From contig JBIIEQ010000001.1 in NCBI GenBank assembly GCA_044237765.1, positions 62,001-126,000 of the forward strand: DNA of 64,000 nucleotides, written 5' to 3'. The notes under the pieces are model-generated. The model was not told the DNA's origin and did no database searches. It worked only from the letters and a program-made list of their open reading frames with translations. The first letter of the stretch is position 1; every line of letters begins with the position of its first letter. The DNA comes from UBA6136 sp044237765. Lineage in GTDB: Bacteria > Pseudomonadota > Gammaproteobacteria > Methylococcales > Methylococcaceae. A program made the position numbers and the translations under genes. Below, piece after piece: positions 1 through 8,021 of the stretch.

Positions 1-2168
1 AGCTGCCTGACGGAACCGTCAAGGTGCTGGTCGAAGGCGCGGATCGCAGTGTCGTAGACCAATTCCATGAAGTGGATAACTGCCTCGTCGCCTCTGTTTC
101 GCCCATGATTGACGAACTGGGTGTAAACGAGCAGGAAATGGATGTCCTGATGCGCACGGTCCTGAGTACCTTTGACCAGTACGTAAAGTTGAACAAGCGC
201 ATACCGCCAGAAGTGCTCAATTCACTGGCGGGTATCGACGATCCCAGCCGCTTGGCAGACACCATTGCCGCTCACATGACCATCAAGATTGATGAGAAGC
301 AGTCTGTCCTGGAGGCACCACAAATTACCCAGCGGCTTGAGCGCCTCATGACTCTGATGGAGGGTGAGGTGGACATGCTGGAGATGGAGAAGCGGATCCG
401 TGGCCGCGTCAAGCAGCAGATGGAGAAAAACCAGCGCGAGTACTACCTGAATGAGCAGATGAAAGCCATTCAGAAGGAACTGGGCGACATGGACGATGCG
501 CCCAGTGAACTGGATGAGCTGGCACAGAAGATCCACAAATCCGGTATGCCCGCAGCGGCCAGAACCAAGGCGGAAGCCGAGTTGAACAAACTCAGACAGA
601 TGTCGCCAATGTCCGCCGAGGCGACGGTGGTCAGAAATTACATCGAGTGGATGGTCGGCATGCCATGGAAGAAGCGTACCACGGTCAATCATGACCTGGC
701 CTATGCCGAAAAGATTCTGGAGGCCGAGCATTATGGTCTGGACAAAGTCAAGGAAAGGATTCTGGAGTACCTTGCCGTTCAGCAGCGGGTCAAGAAACTC
801 AAGGGTCCCATCCTCTGTCTGGTGGGGCCTCCCGGGGTGGGTAAAACTTCACTGGGCCAATCCATTGCCAAGGCAACCAACCGAAAATATGTCCGCATGG
901 CGCTCGGTGGAGTTCGTGATGAGGCGGAAATCCGTGGGCATCGCCGCACCTATATTGGCGCATTACCGGGCAAGGTGTTGCAAAACCTGAGCAAGGTAAA
1001 AACCCGTAACCCGATGTTCATGCTCGACGAAATCGACAAGATGGCAATGGATTTCCGGGGCGACCCGGCATCCGCCTTGCTGGAGGTGCTAGATCCTGAG
1101 CAGAACCACACCTTCAATGATCATTATCTTGAGGTAGATTTCGATCTTTCGGACATCATGTTTGTCGCAACCGCCAATACACTGGATATTCCCGCGCCCT
1201 TGCTTGACCGAATGGAAGTCATCCGGCTGGCGGGTTATACCGAGGATGAGAAGATCAACATCGCTTTGCGCTACCTCATACCCAAGCAGATCAAAAACAA
1301 TGGGCTCAAGGACAGCGAGATTCAGATCAGTGAAGCGGCTGTGCGGGACATCATCCGCTACTACACTCGTGAAGCGGGCGTTCGTAGTTTGGAGCGGGAT
1401 GTTGCAAAGATCTGCCGCAAGGTGGTTAAAAGCCTGTTGCTGAAGCCCGCATCCAAGCGAGTCAACGTGACCCCCAAGAATCTGGAGGATTATCTTGGGG
1501 TTCGCCGCTATCGCTATGGGCAGGCCGAAGAAAATGATCAGGTTGGTCAAGTAACCGGATTGGCATGGACTGAGGTGGGCGGTGAATTGCTGACCATCGA
1601 AGCCGTCATCATGCCAGGTACGGGAAAGCAGACATACACAGGCAAGCTCGGTGAGGTGATGCAGGAGTCCATCCAGACCGCCATCACGGTCGCCAGAAGC
1701 CGATCGGAATCACTGGGTATTGATCCATCCTTCTATCAAAAACAGGATGTTCATATCCACGTCCCGGAGGGTGCCACCCCCAAGGATGGTCCGAGCGCCG
1801 GTATTGGAATGTGTACAGCGCTGGTGTCTGCCTTGACGGGCATTCCGGTCCGTTCAACGGTGGCCATGACGGGTGAAATCACGCTGCGAGGCGAGGTGTT
1901 GCCCATTGGTGGTCTCAAGGAAAAATTGCTGGCGGCCCACCGTGGCGGCATTACCACGGTTTTGATTCCCAGGGAGAACGAGCGTGATCTCGCTGAAATT
2001 CCAAGGAATATCAAGCAGAACCTGACGATTGTGCCTGTGCGCTGGATTGACGAGGTTCTGACTTATGCCTTGCAGCGTGAGCCTGAGCCCATCCTGGGTG
2101 GCGCCAAGTCAGATTCTGCCGGTGTTGGCAAGTCGCCCGGGGTCGTGGGTCCCATCGTGGCTCATTGA
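1..2168 (+). CDS. lon: ATP-dependent protease Lon (5'-truncated by window edge)
   Basis: Cytoplasmic AAA+ serine protease that degrades misfolded and regulatory proteins. The frame is open from base 3, before the first possible start codon (GTG at 24), and reads LPDGTVKVLVEG, a segment lying roughly 80-90 residues into full Lon, so the true N-terminus is upstream of the window. Walker A (GPPGVGKT) is at nt 825-848 and the MLDEID Walker B follows near nt 1020. The protease domain carries the catalytic Ser in PKDGPSAG (codon 1794) and the Lys 43 residues later (codon 1923), the spacing of the Ser-Lys dyad of E. coli Lon. About 720 codons are visible, as expected for an ~800-residue LonA. It is followed by hupB and ppiD, the order familiar from enterobacteria. 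Confidence 0.97.
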   Translation, partial: LPDGTVKVLVEGADRSVVDQFHEVDNCLVASVSPMIDELGVNEQEMDVLMRTVLSTFDQYVKLNKRIPPEVLNSLAGIDDPSRLADTIAAHMTIKIDEKQSVLEAPQITQRLERLMTLMEGEVDMLEMEKRIRGRVKQQMEKNQREYYLNEQMKAIQKELGDMDDAPSELDELAQKIHKSGMPAAARTKAEAELNKLRQMSPMSAEATVVRNYIEWMVGMPWKKRTTVNHDLAYAEKILEAEHYGLDKVKERILEYLAVQQRVKKLKGPILCLVGPPGVGKTSLGQSIAKATNRKYVRMALGGVRDEAEIRGHRRTYIGALPGKVLQNLSKVKTRNPMFMLDEIDKMAMDFRGDPASALLEVLDPEQNHTFNDHYLEVDFDLSDIMFVATANTLDIPAPLLDRMEVIRLAGYTEDEKINIALRYLIPKQIKNNGLKDSEIQISEAAVRDIIRYYTREAGVRSLERDVAKICRKVVKSLLLKPASKRVNVTPKNLEDYLGVRRYRYGQAEENDQVGQVTGLAWTEVGGELLTIEAVIMPGTGKQTYTGKLGEVMQESIQTAITVARSRSESLGIDPSFYQKQDVHIHVPEGATPKDGPSAGIGMCTALVSALTGIPVRSTVAMTGEITLRGEVLPIGGLKEKLLAAHRGGITTVLIPRENERDLAEIPRNIKQNLTIVPVRWIDEVLTYALQREPEPILGGAKSDSAGVGKSPGVVGPIVAH

Positions 2169-2217
2169 AATTGGTCTCATATCCGAAGCCGCTGAAAAAT
2201 CAGTGCCAATATCCTGA

Positions 2218-2238
2218 AACCCGCGTCAATCGCGGGTT
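2218..2238 (+). terminator. Hairpin after lon, possible weak terminator
   Basis: Perfect 8-bp stem (AACCCGCG / CGCGGGTT) with a 5-nt loop, 50 bp after the lon stop. It lacks a following T-run, so intrinsic termination is uncertain; it may only attenuate read-through into hupB. It overlaps the -35 box proposed for hupB. Confidence 0.35.
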
Positions 2239-2265
2239 GACACGGGTTTTGGTGGACTGCTAAAT
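2237..2265 (+). promoter_or_regulatory. Predicted sigma70 promoter of hupB
   Basis: A perfect TTGACA (2237-2242), a 17-nt spacer and CTAAAT (2260-2265) precede hupB by about 110 nt. This would give the HU gene its own promoter separate from lon. Inferred from consensus match only. Confidence 0.5.
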
Positions 2266-2378
2266 TGCCCCCATGGTTTTGAGAAGGGGCAGGGTGCGAT
2301 GCCAAGGGACATCGGCCGACTCTCATCCGAACCAGCTCAAAGCGTAAACACGAAATCTCACACCTTACAGGGGGATCC

Positions 2379-2651
2379 ATGAACAAGGCAGAACTGATCG
2401 AAGCGATTGCCGATGCGGCTGATCTTACGAAAGCCGATGCGGGTCGCGCATTGGATGGCATGGTGAATGCCATCACTGACGCGCTGAAAAAGGGAGACAC
2501 GGTGTCATTGGTCGGTTTCGGATCCTTCCTCGTGAAGGAACGCGCCGCTCGCCAGGGACGGAATCCGCAGACCGGTAAAACGATCACGATCGCTGCCGCA
2601 AAGATTCCATCCTTCAAGGCTGGCAAAGCCCTTAAGGATGCTGTAAACTAA
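2379..2651 (+). CDS. hupB: DNA-binding protein HU-beta
   Basis: 90-residue nucleoid protein that binds and bends DNA as a dimer. The sequence begins MNKAELIEAIA, contains the GFGSF turn around residues 46-50 and the GRNPQTGK motif of the DNA-binding arm around residues 61-68, the classic HU/IHF signature and normal length. A strong ribosome-binding site (CAGGGGGATCC) lies just before the ATG. It sits between lon and ppiD, which supports HU-beta rather than HU-alpha or an IHF subunit. Two tRNA genes follow within 12 bp, so they may be co-transcribed with hupB up to the terminator at 2824. Confidence 0.97.
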   Translation: MNKAELIEAIADAADLTKADAGRALDGMVNAITDALKKGDTVSLVGFGSFLVKERAARQGRNPQTGKTITIAAAKIPSFKAGKALKDAVN

Positions 2652-2662
2652 CCAGCTTTCCA

Positions 2663-2738
2663 GGGTGCTTAGCTCAGCTGGGAGAGCATCGCCCTTACAA
2701 GGCGAGGGTCGTAGGTTCGATCCCTACAGCACCCACCA
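2663..2738 (+). tRNA. tRNA-Val (anticodon UAC)
   Basis: Full cloverleaf of 76 nt with encoded CCA: acceptor GGGTGCT/AGCACCC, D arm GCTC/GAGC, anticodon stem TCGCC/GGCGA with loop CTTACAA (anticodon at 2696-2698), T arm GTAGG/CCTAC with loop TTCGATC. Reads GUA valine codons. It starts 11 bp after hupB. Confidence 0.97.
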
Positions 2739-2741
2739 TTT

Positions 2742-2818
2742 GGAGCGGTAGTTCAGTTGGTCAGAATACCGGCCTGTCACGCCGGGGGTCGCGGGTTCGA
2801 GCCCCGTCCGCTCCGCCA
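2742..2818 (+). tRNA. tRNA-Asp (anticodon GUC)
   Basis: Full cloverleaf of 77 nt with encoded CCA: acceptor GGAGCGG/CCGCTCC, anticodon stem CCGGC/GCCGG with loop CTGTCAC (anticodon 2776-2778), T arm GCGGG/CCCGT with loop TTCGAGC. Only 3 bp separate it from tRNA-Val, so the two form one transcript. Confidence 0.97.
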
Positions 2819-2823
2819 AAAAT

Positions 2824-2858
2824 AAAAAACCCCGCAATTTACAGCGGGGTTTTTTTTT
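2824..2858 (+). terminator. Intrinsic terminator after hupB-tRNA-Val-tRNA-Asp
   Basis: Stem ACCCCGC (2829-2835) / GCGGGGT (2844-2850), 8-nt loop, then a run of eight further Ts. An A-run precedes the stem, so it could also act on the other strand. It ends the hupB/tRNA unit 75 bp before ppiD. Confidence 0.9.
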
Positions 2859-2931
2859 ACCATCATGTCATCTCGTCAAGTATAGCTGGGTAGTCCCTTC
2901 CTCCTAATCTTTTCTTTGCAGGTTATTAGAT

Positions 2932-4809
2932 ATGCTCCAAGCGATTCGGGATCGTGCACACGGTATTTTTGCCTGGGTTATGTTGATCGCGATCGGCGTC
3001 CCCTTCGCCTTGTGGGGCATCCAGAACTACATCGATACAGGCAAGGAGAAACCGGCGGCAGTTGTCGGGGATCGCGAGATTTTTGATCGGGATGTCACTC
3101 GCGCCTACGAGCAAAGTCTCAACAATCTGGTTGGAATCGACGATTTTGATGAGAAAAAGCTGCGTGAACAGGCGCTGGAACATCTGATAAGCGAAGAAGT
3201 GATTGTCCAGGGTGCGGAACAGCGCATGCTGACAGTCTCTGATACCGAGGCGCGTAGCTTCATTCAGACACTTCCCTACTTCCAGACGGACGGCAAGTTC
3301 GACAAGGATAAGTATAAAGTCATGCTGTCCGCGCAGGGCATGAGCCCCGCCCAGTTCGCAGCCCAGATTCGTCGTGCCTTGATGAGCGAACAGTTCCAGC
3401 ATGGTGTCGTTGACAGTGCCTTTGTCACTAAGGGCGAACTGGAAACATTGATGCGGCTGAAAAACCAGGAGAGAGAGATCGAATACGCCGAAATTCCGCT
3501 TCCTCAAGTCACCCGGACCTTCAGCGATCCGGATATTGCCTCCTACTATCAGGCGCATCTTGCGGAATTCCGGAATCCTGAGCGGGTTTCCATCGAATAT
3601 CTTGCGCTCAATTTCGATGAAATCGCCAAGAATGTCCAGGTCAGCGATGAAGAGTTGACCAAGCTTTATGATGAGCAAAAAGCCAGCCTTGGGGCCCCTG
3701 AGCGTCGCAAGATCAGCCACATTCTGATTGCGCCAGCAGACGGCAGTGAAGCGGCACTGAATGCAGCCCAGGAGAAGGCGGCCGGCATTCGTGAGCGCAT
3801 CCTCAAGGGTGAGGACTTTGCCAAACTGGCTCGGGAAGTTTCCAGTGATGCGTTGTCTGGCAAGGGGGGCGGCGACCTTGGATTCCTCAACAAGGACGCT
3901 CAGGAGGAGTCTTTCACCCAGGTGGCAGAAAAGTTGAATTCGGGTGAGGTTTCGGAGCCTGTCAAGACCTCGTTTGGTTACCACCTGATCAAGGTGACGG
4001 AGTTGATTCCGGCCAAGCAAAAATCCTTTGAAGAAGTTAAGGAGGAGTTGCGAAAGACTGCCCAGCGCAATGCCGCTGAAACCCGCTTTTATGACCAGGG
4101 ACAGAAGCTTGCCGAACAAACCTTTGAACACCCCGGTAGCCTTGATACTGCCGCCCAGGCACTGGGACTGAAGGTTCAGCAGACAGATCTGTTTACCCGT
4201 GAACAAGGGGAGGGTTTAGGTGCTGAAGAGGCCGTGCGCAAGGCCGCTTTTTCCGAAGATGTACTGGGTGGTCGCAACAGTGAGCCGGTCGAGTTGGGTA
4301 ATGAGAAAGCGGTCGTCCTTCGCATCAAGGAGCATCAACAGGCCTCTGATAAGCCCATGGCGGAGGTCAAGGACGCTATCATTGCCAAATTGCGTGACCA
4401 GGAATCTCGTGCCGAGGCCCTCAAACGCAGCCAGGAACTTCTCAAGACTGTACGTGATGGAAAACCGCTTGCTGAAGCGGCTAAGAGCCCCGGTTTCCAG
4501 ACTACCAAAACCGGATTTGTTAAGCGCGATAATGACAAGTTACCGCCCGAACTGTTGCGAGCGGCCTTCAGCGCTGGACGTCCCGCCGCAGGCAAGGTCA
4601 CCGCAGGGGAGGCGACTCAGGCAAATGGAAGCCAGTGGGTATTCACCGTCAGTTCCGTAAAAGACGGGCCAGCGGTCGCTGCCGATGCCAAGCAGCAGGA
4701 ATCCGCCAGTCAGTTCATGACCCGCTCCGGCTCTCAGCGTGAATTCGGGTCATTTGTCGAACGGCTGCGGGAATTGGCCGACGTCAAGATCAACAACAAA
4801 GACGGCTGA
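2932..4809 (+). CDS. ppiD: Peptidyl-prolyl cis-trans isomerase D, membrane-anchored periplasmic chaperone
   Basis: Folding factor anchored in the inner membrane and facing the periplasm. 625 residues, the usual PpiD length. Residues ~12-32 form the single membrane segment (FAWVMLIAIGVPFALWGI). A SurA-like N-terminal chaperone region follows, then a parvulin domain at about residues 258-360 with RRKISHILI, GGDLGFL and SFGYHLIKV motifs. The C-terminal region is helical and charged. PpiD parvulin domains are often enzymatically weak, and chaperone activity is the better-supported role in the family. Position after lon and hupB matches E. coli. The ATG at 2932 follows a modest GCAGG ribosome-binding site. 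Confidence 0.93.
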   Translation: MLQAIRDRAHGIFAWVMLIAIGVPFALWGIQNYIDTGKEKPAAVVGDREIFDRDVTRAYEQSLNNLVGIDDFDEKKLREQALEHLISEEVIVQGAEQRMLTVSDTEARSFIQTLPYFQTDGKFDKDKYKVMLSAQGMSPAQFAAQIRRALMSEQFQHGVVDSAFVTKGELETLMRLKNQEREIEYAEIPLPQVTRTFSDPDIASYYQAHLAEFRNPERVSIEYLALNFDEIAKNVQVSDEELTKLYDEQKASLGAPERRKISHILIAPADGSEAALNAAQEKAAGIRERILKGEDFAKLAREVSSDALSGKGGGDLGFLNKDAQEESFTQVAEKLNSGEVSEPVKTSFGYHLIKVTELIPAKQKSFEEVKEELRKTAQRNAAETRFYDQGQKLAEQTFEHPGSLDTAAQALGLKVQQTDLFTREQGEGLGAEEAVRKAAFSEDVLGGRNSEPVELGNEKAVVLRIKEHQQASDKPMAEVKDAIIAKLRDQESRAEALKRSQELLKTVRDGKPLAEAAKSPGFQTTKTGFVKRDNDKLPPELLRAAFSAGRPAAGKVTAGEATQANGSQWVFTVSSVKDGPAVAADAKQQESASQFMTRSGSQREFGSFVERLRELADVKINNKDG

Positions 4810-4888
4810 TCTTCGACTCATGAAGCAGTGAGATAGCCAGAGTAGGCGCTGAACTCCCCCTCCCCGGCGAAGCCAGGGCCTACTCGCT

Positions 4889-5959
4889 TCAGATTCGTTC
4901 CCCCGGCTGATTTTCCAGCCAGGCAAAAAAAGTCGTGTAGGCGACCGCCAACAGGGTCGTACCCAGAAAAATCCCCACAAAACCCCAGGCCAGCATTCCG
5001 CCGACCACGCCCACCATGATCAGCAGGAAGGGAAGCGGGCTGGAGAGACCTATAAAATAAGGCTTGATGAAGTTGTCCATCAGATTGATGGCAATCCCCC
5101 AAATGACGGTAAAGATCGCCCAGCCGTTCTGGTCCAGATGCGACAACCATGCGGCGACAGGAATCCAGATGATGGCGGTACCAATCTGCATCACGGCCGC
5201 CAGAAAACACAGCAGGCCGAGGATCGTAGCAGCCGAAATGCCAGCCATTGCGAAGCCTATTCCGGACAGAATGGCCTGAATGAACGCGGTGCCGATCACA
5301 CCGAGTGAAACACCGCGCACTGTATTGGCGGCGGTCTGTGTCGCCTTGACTGCAGATTCACCGCCAATGCGTTGAGCCAACTTTTCAGCGACGGCCGTCG
5401 CTTGCTCACCATAGGAATAGAGCAGGCCCGCCATGAGCACGGCCAGCATGATATTGATGGCATTAAGGGCCAGACTGGCGCTGCCATGGAGTAGCCACTT
5501 GCCAGCTGTGGTCAGGAGAGGCCGAATTCGAGCGGGATCCAGCAGCGCCAACCATTTCCCCTCTCGCCAGTCTGCATCCAGGCTTACACCCACCCATGGC
5601 AGGCTCACCAGCCATTCCGGCGGCTCACCTCGCAGCCAGCTGATCACACGCTCGAAGAGTCCTTCCAAGTTAGGGGCATGCTCCGCGAGTGCGCTGAGGG
5701 CCAGAACCGCCGGCACCACAAAGACCAATAATTGCAGCAAGGTCAACAGAACCGCAGCGAGTTTTCTCCTGCCGCCGAGCCATCGCGATAGAGATAAATA
5801 GTAGGGCCAGGTCGAGAGCGACAAAATCATGGCCCAGATGAAGGGGGGAATGAACGGGCCGACAATTTCCAGGCAGGCATAACCCAATCCGCCGACCAGC
5901 AGGAGCAGAAAGACTCTTTCGATCAGTTGTCCATTATTCAGGGTGCTAGTTAGATTCAT
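4889..5959 (-). CDS. AI-2E family membrane permease (PerM/YdiK-like)
   Basis: Polytopic inner-membrane protein of about 356 residues, with hydrophobic helices at both ends and a hydrophilic stretch in the middle, the architecture of the AI-2E/PerM family. Some family members export the quorum signal AI-2 or act as Na+/H+ antiporters; the substrate here cannot be told. The open frame extends upstream to a GTG at 6070, but residues before MNLTSTLN are charged and unlike a membrane protein start, so the ATG at 5957-5959 is preferred. It is convergent with ppiD. Downstream bases 4840-4884 contain an 8-bp inverted repeat without a T-run. Confidence 0.8.
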   Translation of the reverse strand: MNLTSTLNNGQLIERVFLLLLVGGLGYACLEIVGPFIPPFIWAMILSLSTWPYYLSLSRWLGGRRKLAAVLLTLLQLLVFVVPAVLALSALAEHAPNLEGLFERVISWLRGEPPEWLVSLPWVGVSLDADWREGKWLALLDPARIRPLLTTAGKWLLHGSASLALNAINIMLAVLMAGLLYSYGEQATAVAEKLAQRIGGESAVKATQTAANTVRGVSLGVIGTAFIQAILSGIGFAMAGISAATILGLLCFLAAVMQIGTAIIWIPVAAWLSHLDQNGWAIFTVIWGIAINLMDNFIKPYFIGLSSPLPFLLIMVGVVGGMLAWGFVGIFLGTTLLAVAYTTFFAWLENQPGERI

Positions 5960-6099
5960 GGTTTGGAGCTTTCTGAATGGGCTTCGTTGTGGATGGCGAC
6001 ACAATGACTCTGTTGAGAGGAAATATTTTGAGTCTTTCGGCCCGCCGTGTACAAAAGCAACACCGACCACCGAGAGACCCCAATCGCGTTGTTAGAAAA

Positions 6100-6336
6100 T
6101 CATCCAGGGATACTCTCAAGCGCATCTCTTGGGACGATGCTGAAGGTTTCCTCGTCGGCGTCGAAAATGATCACCGCTTTGCCTGTTTCGAGTTGGCTAC
6201 GAACCTGTCTCACGCGCAGGCATAAATCGGCCTCATGTTCGCCATAATCGGTCCCATCGCGGGTGACGAACTCTTCTAGCATGGCCGAGAGTGTGTCGGG
6301 CTCCAGCGATTGATGGGGAATGATGATGGGTGTCAT
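6100..6336 (-). CDS. yheU: UPF0270 family protein (YheU-like)
   Basis: 78 residues. The core SAMLEEFVTRDGTDYGEHE and the pattern ETGKAVIIFDADEETFSIVP match the small UPF0270/YheU family of gammaproteobacteria (E. coli YheU is 72 residues and has the same REGTDYGEHE segment). Molecular function is unknown. It lies 17 bp downstream of the oxidoreductase gene on the same strand and is probably co-transcribed with it. The family assignment is firm; it also supports a gammaproteobacterial origin for the window. Confidence 0.85.
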   Translation of the reverse strand: MTPIIIPHQSLEPDTLSAMLEEFVTRDGTDYGEHEADLCLRVRQVRSQLETGKAVIIFDADEETFSIVPRDALESIPG

Positions 6337-6353
6337 GGCGAACAGCCATTCCC

Positions 6354-7298
6354 TCAGGTAATGGACAAAATGATCTTGCCGCGAGCGTGTCCTGCACGGC
6401 TTTTTTCCAATGCGTCCGACAGCTTTTCCAGTGGAAATACCTCATCGATGACGGTTTTCAGCTCACCGGCGAGAGCCTGATTGGCCAGCCAGGCCAAATC
6501 GGCGGGTTTTGCCCGAACGAGGGTGACCCGGATGCGTTGCCGACTGAAAAGTTTCAGCTGCAGTGCGGCCAGGCCCAGCGAAAGTGAGGGAAGCAGAGCG
6601 ACGTAACACCCCTCTGGACCCAGCGCAGGTTGCCAGCGACTGAGCGGCACATGTCCCGCGCAATCAAGAATGACATCAAAGTCCTCCTTCAGCAGCGACG
6701 GATTTTCCTGAGTGTAGTCCAGCACCGTTTCGGCGCCAATTTCATGGCAGAAAGTCAGATTTCTGTCCCCGCATAGAGCGGTGACCCTGGCGCCCAATCG
6801 TCGTCCGATCTGAACGGCATAATGTCCGACGCCCCCGGCTGCTCCGATCACCAAGAGCTTCTGGCCGGGCTTGAGTTGACCCTGATCCCTCAGGGCCTGG
6901 AGAGCGGTCATGCCGGCCAGTGGCAGACCTGCCATGGACTCGAAATCCAGCCCATCCGGCAGACGGCAAACATATCCGCTGTCTACCGCGACGTACTCGG
7001 CGGCGGCTCCTAGTCCATTGATGGGGAGCATGCCAAATACCCGATCCCCTGTTGCCCAGCCGGTGACGTCATGACCGGTTTGGCTGATGGTGCCCGCAAA
7101 ATCGAAACACGGAGTAGAGGGGAATCGCAATGGTTTCACCCACCTCAATATGCCTGAATGCAGCTTCCAGTCGATGGGGTTGATCGAACTGGCCGAAAGC
7201 CTGATCAGCAGCTGGTTCCGGCCGGGTGAAGGGCGAGGTACTTCAGTCAGGCGGATTTTTTCCGGTCCGCCATAACCGTTGAACTGCATGGACCTCAT
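6354..7298 (-). CDS. NADPH:quinone oxidoreductase-like protein (zinc-independent MDR family)
   Basis: 314-residue medium-chain dehydrogenase/reductase. It has an N-terminal GroES-like half (PSPGRNQLLIRLSASSINPIDWK), the nucleotide-binding motif GAAGGVGHYAVQ of the Rossmann half, and TALCGDRNLTF / GAETVLDYT typical of quinone oxidoreductases and enoyl reductases. The zinc-binding residues of alcohol dehydrogenases are absent, so a zinc-free reductase of quinones or unsaturated carbonyls is most likely. Substrate unknown. Start ATG at 7298; an internal ATG three codons on (MQFNGYGG) is also possible. Confidence 0.85.
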   Translation of the reverse strand: MRSMQFNGYGGPEKIRLTEVPRPSPGRNQLLIRLSASSINPIDWKLHSGILRWVKPLRFPSTPCFDFAGTISQTGHDVTGWATGDRVFGMLPINGLGAAAEYVAVDSGYVCRLPDGLDFESMAGLPLAGMTALQALRDQGQLKPGQKLLVIGAAGGVGHYAVQIGRRLGARVTALCGDRNLTFCHEIGAETVLDYTQENPSLLKEDFDVILDCAGHVPLSRWQPALGPEGCYVALLPSLSLGLAALQLKLFSRQRIRVTLVRAKPADLAWLANQALAGELKTVIDEVFPLEKLSDALEKSRAGHARGKIILSIT

Positions 7299-7322
7299 GC
7301 GTAGTGATGGTGCGGTGAGCAG

Positions 7323-7562
7323 CTACAGTCTGGAATGCGCGCCGTCACACAGCACGCCGTTGTTGCTGTGTTTGCATCCACAGAAATAGACCGTGCCGGA
7401 TTTGTCAGCGGTGTACTTGACGGGGGCCATGCCGCTATCCTTGTGGCTGCCGTCACAGAACGGTTGTTTTCCGCTTTTGCCGCAGGCACACCAGTAATAA
7501 TCCTTGCCTGCTTCCACTTCGACAGGGAACGGTCCTTTCTGGGCAATGATGGGTTGATTCAT
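7323..7562 (-). CDS. Double CDGSH iron-sulfur protein
   Basis: 79 residues containing two CDGSH-type [2Fe-2S] sites, each with three Cys and one His: C25, C27, C36, H40 (CAC...CDGSH) and C61, C63, C72, H76 (CGC...CDGAH). This tandem small form is the bacterial relative of mitoNEET-type proteins, used in redox or cluster transfer; its partner is unknown. A GAGG ribosome-binding site lies 8 bp before the ATG. It is 24 bp upstream of the MDR oxidoreductase on the same strand, so a shared redox role is possible but only inferred from position. Confidence 0.92.
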   Translation of the reverse strand: MNQPIIAQKGPFPVEVEAGKDYYWCACGKSGKQPFCDGSHKDSGMAPVKYTADKSGTVYFCGCKHSNNGVLCDGAHSRL

Positions 7563-7580
7563 GTAATTATCCTCGAGATA

Positions 7581-7979
7581 TCAGGGTTTGATTTCGACAT
7601 AGATCGGCTGGAAGCTGGCGCACCCATCCTTGCTCGTAGCCTTGAGGGTAATGCGTACCCGGCCAGTTGTGGTGATCGGTTGGGCAAATTTGACCTCAAG
7701 TAGCGAATCGCCCGTGCGTTTGGGGCTGATGACCGGGTTCACCTTTTCTCCGTTCACCTGCATCAGCAGGGTCGACAAGTCGGTATTGTCTGAAGCGACA
7801 ATGGAAAACTCGCCGAGGGAGGACACGGTAGAGTCACGTGCCGGTTTTTCGTCGGTGAAAGTCGCCTCTGAGCAGCTGCTTCCGCCACCTCCACCGCCGC
7901 CGCCATAAGCGAGCACGTGTGGGCTGAACGGCAGGATGCCGAATACAAAAACGAAAGCAAAACGACTGGTTCTCTTCAT
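7581..7979 (-). CDS. Small secreted protein with an N-terminal octaglycine stretch
   Basis: 132 residues from the ATG at 7979 (AGGAG ribosome-binding site 6 bp before it; the longer frame to 8021 lacks one). A signal peptide (MKRTSRFAFVFVFGILPFS, cleavage near VLA-YG) is followed directly by YGGGGGGGGSSC. The remainder looks like an Ig-like beta domain: alternating hydrophobic residues, VNGEKVNPVIS, RVRITLKATSKDGC. The two Cys (before SEATF and in KDGCASF) probably form a disulfide. No family recognised. It lies just upstream of the CDGSH gene on the same strand and is likely co-transcribed. Confidence 0.7.
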   Translation of the reverse strand: MKRTSRFAFVFVFGILPFSPHVLAYGGGGGGGGSSCSEATFTDEKPARDSTVSSLGEFSIVASDNTDLSTLLMQVNGEKVNPVISPKRTGDSLLEVKFAQPITTTGRVRITLKATSKDGCASFQPIYVEIKP

Positions 7980-8021
7980 GGCATTCTCCTGGGTTGTCGA
8001 GGGGTTGATCAGTCTATTCAA

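Noticed and set aside
2926..4206. Long minus-strand frame (426 codons) opposite ppiD
   Set aside because: Antisense shadow of a firmly identified gene; no domain or ribosome-binding site; composition follows ppiD codon structure.
4840..4884. Inverted repeat GAGTAGGC/GCCTACTC between ppiD and the AI-2E gene as a bidirectional terminator
   Set aside because: Loop of about 30 nt and no T-run on either side; too weak to call.
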